Assembly (NCBI GenBank): GCA_024279575.1
Contig: JAJRRJ010000212.1
Location: forward strand, 1 to 14,237
Reading direction: 5' to 3'
Source of the DNA: Alphaproteobacteria bacterium
GTDB lineage: Bacteria; Pseudomonadota; Alphaproteobacteria; Rhizobiales; Devosiaceae
Length of the DNA: 14,237 bases
Numbering within the stretch: the first letter of the stretch is position 1; each line of letters begins with the position of its first letter. The notes under the pieces are model-generated. The model made no database searches. It was not told the DNA's origin and worked only from the letters and a program-made list of their open reading frames with translations. A program made the translations under genes and the position numbers. Of the stretch, positions 1 to 6,003 are shown one piece after another.

Positions 1-792
1 CATTCAATGCTTGCCCTGCCCAGCTATACAATCGGTATCATTGTGCCCCCTGTTGTTGCCATGCTTGTTTTGGGCGTTTTTGTGCTTCGGGCAGAAAAGC
101 CAAAGAGGGCACAATGGTTGATAGTGGGCTTGTTTCTGGCGGTGGGTATTCTGGTTGTATTGGCTCAGGTGCGCGGGGCACGGCTGGTTGCCGGCATGGT
201 GGCTCCGGTGGGAGCATGGGCAATTCTGGTTGTTCGGCAACGCTACCTTGCGCGCCAGTCCGCCATAAATGTGATTGGTTTGCTGGGCACCTGGTTGATA
301 TTTGCCGGCCTGGCCATCACGGTATTAGCCGGATATATTTTACCGCGAGGGGATGATGAAGCAGCACCTGTTTTGTCTGCTGCAGCAAATGAACAAGTCG
401 CGCTAAGCAAATCCGCATGCTTACAGCCACAGGTTTTTGAAGATCTGGCCTCGCTCCCCCCTGAGCGGATAATGGCTCCGGTTGATTTGGGCGCGCACTT
501 ATTGCTGTTTACCCCCCACAGTGTGGTTGGTGCCCCCTATCACCGTAACCAGCAAGGGCTAATGGACACGTTCAAATTTTTTAACACGAAACTAAGTGAC
601 GCCAAGGCAATCATTGATAATCGCGGTATTTCCCTGATTGTCACCTGCCCATATCTGCCTGAAATGAACGGCTTTGCCGATGCGGACGAAAACTCTTTAG
701 TTCGCATGCTGAACAGGGGTGAACTGCCCGATTGGCTGGAGGATTTTACCCTGCCAGGATCCATCCTTAACGTGTATGGGGTAACCAATTAA
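1..792 (+). CDS. C-terminal part of a multi-pass membrane protein of unknown function (5' end outside window)
   Basis: The frame is open to the left edge with no stop, so the ATG at 7 is probably internal and the gene starts upstream. Counting from that ATG, about four hydrophobic stretches are visible (roughly residues 8-26, 37-58, 62-76 and 88-110). A soluble segment of about 150 residues follows, probably periplasmic, with PVDLG, APYHRN and a late VTCPYLP stretch. From memory, this tail (the 'MAPVDLG...HSVV.APYHRN' pattern) ends large polytopic alphaproteobacterial membrane proteins that resemble glycosyltransferases but are mostly annotated as hypothetical; no catalytic site is visible in this part. 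The stop TAA (790-792) overlaps the stop of the convergent gene, both lying in one TTAA. Function is not assigned. Confidence 0.75.
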   Translation, partial: HSMLALPSYTIGIIVPPVVAMLVLGVFVLRAEKPKRAQWLIVGLFLAVGILVVLAQVRGARLVAGMVAPVGAWAILVVRQRYLARQSAINVIGLLGTWLIFAGLAITVLAGYILPRGDDEAAPVLSAAANEQVALSKSACLQPQVFEDLASLPPERIMAPVDLGAHLLLFTPHSVVGAPYHRNQQGLMDTFKFFNTKLSDAKAIIDNRGISLIVTCPYLPEMNGFADADENSLVRMLNRGELPDWLEDFTLPGSILNVYGVTN

Positions 793-1208
793 ATCCTTTT
801 GAACAGCTCGCTATTCAGTCCCAGTTCATTTTTTTTTGCTTTGGTCAATTTACTGGCGATTAAGCGATGTGCCTCAACAATATAGGCACCAATATCCTGT
901 GCGCTAAGCTCTGAATTGGGGGAAACATCCACCCATTTGGCGCGTGCCAGATATTTGGCTTTCGTGATCCCCTCCAGATTGGACAGCATTTCAAAACTAA
1001 GATCCGAACATTTAAAACTCACATGCCATACATCAGCTTCATTCCAGATCGAAAAAATGGCAAAAATTTTACCTCCAACTTTCCCTATGGATGCGTTACC
1101 CCATTGATGAACAAGTGTTGCGGCAGGAAGTTTTAGGATAAAAGCTTCAAATTCATCTCGGACAAAAAAATTGACTTTAGAATAATCTAATCGTTCAGAA
1201 TTGGACAT
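789..1208 (-). CDS. MmcQ/YjbR family protein
   Basis: A 139-aa protein of the MmcQ/YjbR (CyaY-like fold) family, often annotated as DNA-binding although the biochemical role is poorly defined. Visible family features are the GKIFAIF strand, the WHVSFKCS strand, and the block LEGITKAKY...WVDV, followed by a C-terminal helix rich in Ala, Leu and Lys. The ATG at 1208 is preferred. A TTG nine codons upstream would add residues that lie inside the msrA coding end and has no better ribosome site. The start overlaps the end of msrA by 22 bases on the same strand, so the two are probably cotranscribed. It converges on the membrane protein gene to the left, and the two stop codons share bases 790-791. 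Confidence 0.8.
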   Translation of the reverse strand: MSNSERLDYSKVNFFVRDEFEAFILKLPAATLVHQWGNASIGKVGGKIFAIFSIWNEADVWHVSFKCSDLSFEMLSNLEGITKAKYLARAKWVDVSPNSELSAQDIGAYIVEAHRLIASKLTKAKKNELGLNSELFKRI

Positions 1209-1831
1209 GTGACCCCAGTACCCCTGATGCCGCAATACCCATCGGGATTTTTAGCAAGGTATTGCTGGTGGTAGCTTTCAGCATAATAGAACTCAGTGGC
1301 CGGAGCAATTTGTGTGGTGATCGCTCCCTTATTACTTTTGCACAGTTCCGCACAAAACAATTGAGCGCTTGTTGCCACCGGTTTTTCCTGCGGTTGGCAG
1401 GAGGTATAAATTGCGGAGCGGGATTGCGTACCCACATCATTGCCCTGGGCCATTCCCTGAGTGGGGTCGTGCTGTTCCCAGAATATTTTGAGCAATTTAT
1501 TCAAGGAAATAATCAATGGGTCAAACACCACCATGACGGCTTCAGTATGACCCGTTTTCCCTGAACAAACTTCCTCATAGGTGGGGTTGGGGGTAAAGCC
1601 TCCCTGATAGCCCACAGCTGTAACCCGCACCCCATCCAGATGCCAGAACACACGTTCGGCCCCCCAAAAGCATCCCATGGCAAAAAATATTGTTTGCCAC
1701 GTTGGCTCAAACGGCCCCTTGAGAGCGATGCCAAGAACAAAATGAGTGTCGGGCACCGGCATAGGGTTTGCCCGGCCAGCAAGCGCTGCCTGGCGGGTAA
1801 TTATTTTATCGGGCTTTTTGCCAAAAAACAT
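1187..1831 (-). CDS. msrA: Peptide methionine sulfoxide reductase MsrA
   Basis: A cytoplasmic repair enzyme that reduces methionine-S-sulfoxide in proteins and free methionine, recycled through thioredoxin. The hallmark GCFWG is at residues 53-57 with the catalytic cysteine at 54. Two C-terminal cysteines (about 200 and 209, in YCGIRGTGVTC) match the recycling cysteines of the long E. coli-type enzymes. The conserved YHQQYLAKNP block precedes them. At 214 aa it is full length. The ATG at 1831 is chosen because the open frame upstream runs into the end of the next gene; AGGAG lies about 14 bases before it, which is a long spacing. It overlaps the MmcQ/YjbR gene downstream and starts just after the stop of the upstream small membrane protein, suggesting one transcript. 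Confidence 0.93.
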   Translation of the reverse strand: MFFGKKPDKIITRQAALAGRANPMPVPDTHFVLGIALKGPFEPTWQTIFFAMGCFWGAERVFWHLDGVRVTAVGYQGGFTPNPTYEEVCSGKTGHTEAVMVVFDPLIISLNKLLKIFWEQHDPTQGMAQGNDVGTQSRSAIYTSCQPQEKPVATSAQLFCAELCKSNKGAITTQIAPATEFYYAESYHQQYLAKNPDGYCGIRGTGVTCPILND

Positions 1832-1835
1832 AAAG

Positions 1836-2219
1836 CTAACCGGTTCTCCTTTTGCTTCTACGCCCCAGTCGCCAGAATAGTGCTCCAATTATGAAACAGG
1901 TTGCCCCCATAACAAGGAGAGCCATCCAACTTGGCCAGTTTAGAATTGTCGTTATTCCGGGGTTCCACAGGGCTGGCCATTGCAGTTTTCTTTCAGCAAT
2001 CACCTGCGCCAGTTGAATAGAGTGGGACTGAAAAATAAAAAAGAATGGATCGTTCTGAAACCAGACCTGCCCCAGAGGCTGGGTGGCGCGAGCCGGTTCC
2101 GGTATCCAGACCATAATTTCAAAAGCAATCATGCTCAAGCCAAACAGGCTGAATATAACTCCAATAAGGCTGGATAGTAATTTTAGAATTGCTGTGATGA
2201 TTCCCATAATATTTTCCAT
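1836..2219 (-). CDS. Small membrane protein, paralogue of its upstream neighbour
   Basis: A 127-aa protein with an N-terminal hydrophobic helix (about residues 8-35), a middle segment rich in aromatic residues, a second helix (about 95-115) and a basic tail (RRSKRR). The stretch LGQVW...LQWPALWNPGI...NWPSW parallels the gene immediately upstream, so the two appear to be a tandem duplication. From memory, similar small membrane proteins with a 'TPLG.LWF...LW..GI...L.WP.W' pattern are common in alphaproteobacteria and have no known function. The start is uncertain: ATG 2219 and ATG 2207 both lack a strong ribosome site. The stop lies only 4 bases from the msrA start. Confidence 0.7.
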   Translation of the reverse strand: MENIMGIITAILKLLSSLIGVIFSLFGLSMIAFEIMVWIPEPARATQPLGQVWFQNDPFFFIFQSHSIQLAQVIAERKLQWPALWNPGITTILNWPSWMALLVMGATCFIIGALFWRLGRRSKRRTG

Positions 2220-2248
2220 TCAATCATATTGTGGTTTTTTGGTTGGCG

Positions 2249-2569
2249 TTAACGTCGGCGTGCCCTGCTTTGACCGTGAAAAATCAGCACCAGGCCAGGC
2301 AGTCCAAGAACCGCCCACCCCGGCCAGCTCAAAACAGGGACGATGCCATAGGCCCATATGAATTGAAGGTACCCCTGCTGGCCAAAAATCTGCTCCACCC
2401 AGTTCAAACTGCTTTCATGCACCAACATCCAGACATCCCCCAGGCCGGTAATAACCAGGTTGCTGGCAGCAAGGGACTTTGTACCATCCATTATGAGCAA
2501 AATGAGCGTCATACTCAAAAGCCATGTTCCAATTATTCGCAAAATAAAACGCATCATATATTCTGACAT
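2249..2569 (-). CDS. Small membrane protein, first of a tandem pair
   Basis: A 106-aa protein with a hydrophobic helix at about residues 8-27, an amphipathic middle (GLGDVWMLVHESSLNWV), a second helix at about 75-97 (LSWPGWAVLGLPGLVLIF) and a basic end (SRARRR). It shares the order 'LGxVW ... SLN/SIQ ... W..GI ... L.WP.W.. L' with the next gene, 29 bases downstream on the same strand. It is the first gene of the leftward row that continues to msrA and the MmcQ/YjbR gene. Only a weak GGA-type ribosome site precedes the ATG. Function is unknown. Confidence 0.7.
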   Translation of the reverse strand: MSEYMMRFILRIIGTWLLSMTLILLIMDGTKSLAASNLVITGLGDVWMLVHESSLNWVEQIFGQQGYLQFIWAYGIVPVLSWPGWAVLGLPGLVLIFHGQSRARRR

Positions 2570-2871
2570 TATTCCGCAAAACGCGGGTTACTCATTAAGT
2601 GCCGTCTATTGGCACGGTTTCCTGATTACATACAAGATGGGTCAGATTTAGGCCAATATTGATGTTGAACCCATTGTGAATGCGATTTGATTGAAAATGA
2701 ATTGAAACTGCCGCTTGCACAACGGCTCAACATGGCTATAGTGCGCGCCGCTTGGGCTGGTTTTTGATCACATGATTTGTTGTGAAAATATAGGACAAAA
2801 GTAGCGTAAGTGGTTGAAGGCGTAACGGGGTTTGGTAAGGACCAAAACCAGCATTTGCTGAAAAAATATAC
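2570..2871. other. Intergenic region upstream of tRNA-Ser, no protein gene seen
   Basis: It carries the putative tRNA promoter (2715-2742) and two short inverted repeats. One is GTGCC/GGCAC with a 7-base loop (2599-2615), in the leader side of the leftward small membrane gene. The other is TTTGGT/ACCAAA with a 4-base loop (2831-2846), in the presumed tRNA leader. The last 34 codons of the recombinase reading frame (2768-2871, reverse strand) also fall here, but this is read-through into chromosomal DNA. Confidence 0.5.
2715..2742 (+). promoter_or_regulatory. Putative promoter of tRNA-Ser
   Basis: TTGCAC (2715-2720) and TATAGT (2737-2742) are spaced 16 bases apart and followed by GCGCGCC. The GC-rich discriminator just after the -10 element is typical of stable-RNA promoters that respond to growth rate. 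It predicts a leader of about 120 bases before the tRNA. Seen by eye only, with no other candidate as good in the interval. Confidence 0.55.
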
Positions 2872-4486
2872 GGAGAGGTGGCCGAGTGGTCGAAGGCGCA
2901 CGCTTGGAAAGCGTGTAGGCAGGGAACTGTCTCCAGGGTTCGAATCCCTGTCTCTCCGCCATTTTACATTTCCCTATGTGGAAACCCTCTAACACCTTGA
3001 ATGGTAAGGTAGTTTTTGGGGTTCGAAGCCCTTGGTTTCGGCAGTATGCAATACGTTCGGAAAAGGCTAATCTTAGCACTGTTCTTTTAAGGGTGAGTTG
3101 ACCTGATTCCCATAGTTTCCAAGGGTTTGCGAGGAAACTTGTAGCGAGTTCGAACAAATCATCAAAGCTATGCGCTGGCTTCACCCCATTTTGCTGTTTT
3201 TCCGCCAGAACCAGTTTATCCGTTTCCAGTTTTGACAGGCGTTTTTCGTATGCAGCGATGACGCGCGGATTTTCAGTTTCCACGATACGATCCAGCAGGC
3301 TTTCGATTTTCTTATCAACTTGGACAGCTTCACGTTTAAGGCCTTGGATCATCCCCTCAGCCTGCGCCATGCGTTGTGTCCACGCATCTTTGAACATTGC
3401 CCTCACCAAATCGAATAAGCCCTCAGAGGGCTGTAAGGAACGCACGACCTCGGCAAAATCACCTTCCAGCACATCGCGGCGAATAGACTTGCGATAGCTT
3501 GCACAGCCTTTTGTTGGGCATAGATAATACGGATGTTTTCTCTTGGTTTTGCTGGTGGACCAACAGGCCGTCAGCGGTTTCTGGCAATCGTTACACAAAA
3601 CGAATCCACGCAAGGGGAAATCGGCACTGATATCTTTACGCGCCGGGACTCTTGCGCTTTCCTTCATACGCCGTTGAACGGCTTGAAAGGTCTCAAGAGA
3701 GATCAGCCCTTCATGGTGGCCTTTGCGCAAGGACACATCCCAGTCAGGGGCTTCGACATAACCTGCGTAATGCACACGACGCATCAGGCGGGCAACTTCC
3801 TCAAAACGCACAAGACCGGTGCGACGATCCTTGGGAAAATCAGGTTGGGTTTCAAGAAAGCGTTTCACCTCGCCTTGGGTTTCAAATCGAGCAGAGGCAA
3901 AACCTTCCAAGGCTTCTTGTATGATTGAGGCCAGAGGCTCATTGCGTACCAACAGCTTGCCGTGTTCTTTGGTTCTTTCATAGCGAAAACCCAGCGGAGC
4001 ATGAAACACCCAATAGCCATTCATCACGCGGGCGCGCATGCGGTTTTTTGTCTGCTCGCCGTTCTTTTGACGTTGGTGTTGTGACACGGAAGCCAGAAGA
4101 TTTTCAATCAGGATTGAATCGCTATCTTCACCAAAGGTGATTGATGGGCTTTCTAATGTACCACCGGTTTCTTTCAAGGCGCGGCGCAAGGTCCAATGCC
4201 CTTCAATGTCGCGGGCAAATCGACTGATATCGTCAATTATAACAACCACGCCTTCGATTTTTGATTTTCGAACATAATCCAGCATGGCATTAAAAGAAGG
4301 TCTGTCAAAAGCCCCGCCAGAAACAGCTTTTTCATAGAAAGTTTTGACAACTTCATATTCTTTGCGCGTGGCATATTCGCGGCAACGGGTTTCTTGGGAT
4401 TCTAATCCGTGACCTTCCTCGACTTGCATCTTGCTGGACACACGGCAATAGATCACTGCTTTTAAGGGTGTTGTACTTGTTGTCAT
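2768..4486 (-). CDS. Large serine recombinase (site-specific integrase) reading through tRNA-Ser
   Basis: The integrase presumed to insert and excise the island. The N-terminal resolvase domain (about residues 8-150) shows YCRVSS with catalytic Ser17 and Arg15, and DDISRFARD with Arg89 and Arg92. A recombinase domain follows (about 155-285). A zinc ribbon has Cys298, Cys301, Cys323 and Cys328, and a charged coiled coil spans about 370-435. The conserved end RTPKTTLPFK is at about 489-498. Residues 509-539 are encoded by the antisense of tRNA-Ser, and 540-572 by DNA beyond it, so the native C-terminus of the circular form probably differs. The ATG has AAGGAG just upstream and overlaps the preceding gene's TGA as ATGA. 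The catalytic residues appear intact. Confidence 0.92.
   Translation of the reverse strand: MTTSTTPLKAVIYCRVSSKMQVEEGHGLESQETRCREYATRKEYEVVKTFYEKAVSGGAFDRPSFNAMLDYVRKSKIEGVVVIIDDISRFARDIEGHWTLRRALKETGGTLESPSITFGEDSDSILIENLLASVSQHQRQKNGEQTKNRMRARVMNGYWVFHAPLGFRYERTKEHGKLLVRNEPLASIIQEALEGFASARFETQGEVKRFLETQPDFPKDRRTGLVRFEEVARLMRRVHYAGYVEAPDWDVSLRKGHHEGLISLETFQAVQRRMKESARVPARKDISADFPLRGFVLCNDCQKPLTACWSTSKTKRKHPYYLCPTKGCASYRKSIRRDVLEGDFAEVVRSLQPSEGLFDLVRAMFKDAWTQRMAQAEGMIQGLKREAVQVDKKIESLLDRIVETENPRVIAAYEKRLSKLETDKLVLAEKQQNGVKPAHSFDDLFELATSFLANPWKLWESGQLTLKRTVLRLAFSERIAYCRNQGLRTPKTTLPFKVLEGFHIGKCKMAERQGFEPWRQFPAYTLSKRAPSTTRPPLRIFFQQMLVLVLTKPRYAFNHLRYFCPIFSQQIM
2872..2961 (+). tRNA. tRNA-Ser(GGA)
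   Basis: A complete 90-base serine tRNA reading UCC/UCU codons. The acceptor stem GGAGAGG (2872-2878) pairs with TCTCTCC (2951-2957) with one G-T pair, and discriminator G and an encoded CCA follow (2958-2961). The anticodon stem CACGC/GCGTG (2899-2903, 2911-2915) encloses the loop TTGGAAA with anticodon GGA at 2906-2908. The long variable arm is characteristic of serine tRNAs, and the T-arm has GGTTCGAAT. The gene is intact, yet its 3' end appears to be the island integration site, so integration kept or rebuilt a functional tRNA. Confidence 0.96.
2936..2961. other. Probable attachment-site junction at the tRNA-Ser 3' end
   Basis: The recombinase frame enters the tRNA from the right, and the family-typical C-terminal sequence (RTPKTTLPFKVLEGF) stops a few codons before the tRNA 3' end. 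The chromosome/island boundary therefore lies within or just beside the tRNA 3' half. The limits given cover the T-arm and acceptor end only and are approximate. The matching copy at the far end of the island is not in this window. Confidence 0.5.
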
Positions 4487-4845
4487 TCTGAACTCCTTGT
4501 CTGTGCCGAATTCTGTAATCGACCGGATTGCCGATCAGCGGATGCATTAAATATTTTCTTGGATTTCTTGGGTGATGTTAGCATGGATGCCGATTGTTCA
4601 GTGATAAACTTGGCAATTTCCGCCTGTTGCTCACAAATATTGCCAGACGCTTGCTGGACTGGATGCATACCAAAACCAAGATCAACAGCACTGACAACGA
4701 TAGCCCAGATTGTTTTCAAAAACTCGCGCTTTTCAGCGTCTGAAAGATCAGTTTCGTCCAGATATTTGCCGTAAAGCTCCCAGTCTATGGTTAGCGTTGG
4801 CGGGCCTGCTTTGTTCTTTTTGGTTCCTGAATTTGCCGTTGTCAT
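4483..4845 (-). CDS. Small protein translationally coupled to the recombinase
   Basis: A 120-aa soluble protein with no membrane segment. Its core is predicted helical (DLSDAEKREFLKTIWAIV, then VDLGFGMHPVQQA), with a basic, low-complexity C-terminal tail. From memory, a gene with 'EKREFL..LW.IV...VDLGFG.HPVQ' sits directly before serine recombinases in many alphaproteobacterial islands, with no assigned function. It ends in an ATGA overlap with the recombinase start, so the two proteins are made together. The ATG at 4845 has GAGGAA at good spacing. A role in integrase control, such as a directionality factor, is an inference from position only. Confidence 0.8.
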   Translation of the reverse strand: MTTANSGTKKNKAGPPTLTIDWELYGKYLDETDLSDAEKREFLKTIWAIVVSAVDLGFGMHPVQQASGNICEQQAEIAKFITEQSASMLTSPKKSKKIFNASADRQSGRLQNSAQTRSSE

Positions 4846-4938
4846 GGCTTTTTCCTCTCATTATTTATTGCTGTCATATTTGCGTCTTTAATTGGCTATT
4901 TTATTGCTTCGAATTGATTATTTCGTGGCACGTCAGCC

Positions 4939-5415
4939 TTAATGCCGCCGCGCCGGTCCCGTGCGCCGATCTGTGGCGTATTCAAAATCATCGCGGGTTT
5001 TATCGCGCAATTCCTGCTTGGTGCTATCGCGCTGTTCAGCAGTTGAAACCAACACATCAAGCTCTTGGGTTTCACTACTTGCCAGTTGCGACATGCGACG
5101 GCTGTGATCATGTTGCACGTCGCGGTGCGCCTGACGTGTCAGTGCGAATTTATCGAAATTGTCCGAGCCAAACAGGCGATGTTTTAGTGTTCGGTCTTTT
5201 ACGCCCGCTTTATCAATCCGCGCCTGTAATGCTTTTTCGACACGGGTTTTATAATCACGATTATATAGCTTTGTCTGCTTGCTGCTTTCACGGGAGTAAC
5301 GCTTGGTGATCTCACTCATTTTTTCCAGATCAGCAGGGCGCGTCAGGCTTTTGGCCCTTTGGCGTAAGCTCGCCAAGTCGAATGTTCGTTTCAGCTCTTC
5401 TGTGATGCTGGACAT
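4939..5415 (-). CDS. Charged helical protein of unknown function
   Basis: A 158-aa protein rich in Arg, Lys, Glu, Asp and Gln, almost entirely predicted helix, with no hydrophobic segment and only a few aromatic residues. The ATG at 5415 is chosen because AAAGGAG lies just upstream; a start 26 codons earlier (5493) would run over the divergent small gene and has no ribosome site. It has its own upstream region (5416-5491) shared with the divergent 83-aa gene, and 93 bases separate it from the recombinase pair. The composition would suit a nucleic-acid-binding or scaffold protein, but no motif supports a specific role. Confidence 0.72.
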   Translation of the reverse strand: MSSITEELKRTFDLASLRQRAKSLTRPADLEKMSEITKRYSRESSKQTKLYNRDYKTRVEKALQARIDKAGVKDRTLKHRLFGSDNFDKFALTRQAHRDVQHDHSRRMSQLASSETQELDVLVSTAEQRDSTKQELRDKTRDDFEYATDRRTGPARRH

Positions 5416-5491
5416 CGCAGTCTCCTTTGTTTTGCGGGCAGACTTTCGGCTAAATTTGCGCCACAGAATCTGCTTGTGATATTGTGTGTTC

Positions 5492-5743
5492 ATGAAAAAT
5501 TTTGAACATGTGCAAGACGTTGAAGAGTGGCTTGAGCCAATGGGTTATGACGAGTTTTGGGTTAAGCTCAGCCCTTACGGCGTTGACGCCGAAATACGGG
5601 AGAATTGCGAGGTCAGTATTGCCAATGGCGCATCGCAAGATACGGTGCTTTCCGTCATAAAAAGTCTGATGCGTATCGAGTTGACCAAGGAACTTGGCCT
5701 TAAACGCCGACCGACCACGCCTTGGGTGCAGTTGGTGAAATAA
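5492..5743 (+). CDS. Small soluble protein of unknown function, divergent from its surroundings
   Basis: An 83-aa acidic N-terminus/basic C-terminus protein (MKNFEHVQDVEEWLEPMGYD at the start, ending PTTPWVQLVK) with no membrane segment. It is the only rightward gene between the tRNA and the regulator, sitting between two leftward transcription units. Its composition is protein-like, whereas the antisense frame is poor in that respect. Start choice: ATG 5492, or GTG 5486 two codons earlier; neither has a clear ribosome site. Its stop lies 2 bases from the stop of the convergent operon end. No family recognised. Confidence 0.6.
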   Translation: MKNFEHVQDVEEWLEPMGYDEFWVKLSPYGVDAEIRENCEVSIANGASQDTVLSVIKSLMRIELTKELGLKRRPTTPWVQLVK

Positions 5744-5745
5744 CA

Positions 5746-6003
5746 TCAGCGTCCGCCTTCCTTGAAGAAAGCGACAAGCTGACAGCTCCCCTCACTGGCT
5801 GGAATTGTGAACGCGCCGTATGGTCCCCAATAAGTGCAGGAAGTGTAATAGCGCTCCAAGAACGGATCATACGGGCTACCGTTATCGACAAATTCATAAG
5901 ACCAGATTGCGTGTGGAACCCCGAAGGCGATGAAAATGCCATAAAAGGTTATCGGCACGACCAACCAATAGAAGAAGCTTAGGCGTAGGAAATGAGGTTT
6001 CAT
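5746..6003 (-). CDS. Small single-pass membrane protein, last gene of the ATPase operon
   Basis: An 85-aa protein with one hydrophobic helix (about residues 8-33), then a short extracytoplasmic-looking segment with YDPF, RYYTSCTYWGPYG and two cysteines (56 and 74) that could form a disulfide. From memory, similar short proteins with 'FYW...PLT.YG...FG.PH..WSY' and 'YDPF..RYYT.C' patterns accompany VirD4-like ATPase genes in alphaproteobacterial islands. Its ATG overlaps the ATPase stop as ATGA, so it is translationally coupled. Function unknown; a subunit or small envelope partner of the ATPase is the simplest reading. Confidence 0.75.
   Translation of the reverse strand: MKPHFLRLSFFYWLVVPITFYGIFIAFGVPHAIWSYEFVDNGSPYDPFLERYYTSCTYWGPYGAFTIPASEGSCQLVAFFKEGGR

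Noticed and set aside
3018..3031. GGGGTTCGAAGCCC resembles a tRNA T-arm and might be a tRNA fragment or att repeat
   Set aside because: It encodes the conserved RTPKT region near the recombinase end, which is explained by protein conservation; the flanking bases do not match the tRNA-Ser.
3533..3928. 131-aa rightward open frame
   Set aside because: It is antisense to the recombinase and zinc-ribbon coding region and is a shadow.
5450..5746. 98-aa leftward open frame
   Set aside because: It is antisense to the better 83-aa rightward frame, has no ribosome site, and its composition (His, Phe, Leu rich without pattern) looks like a shadow.
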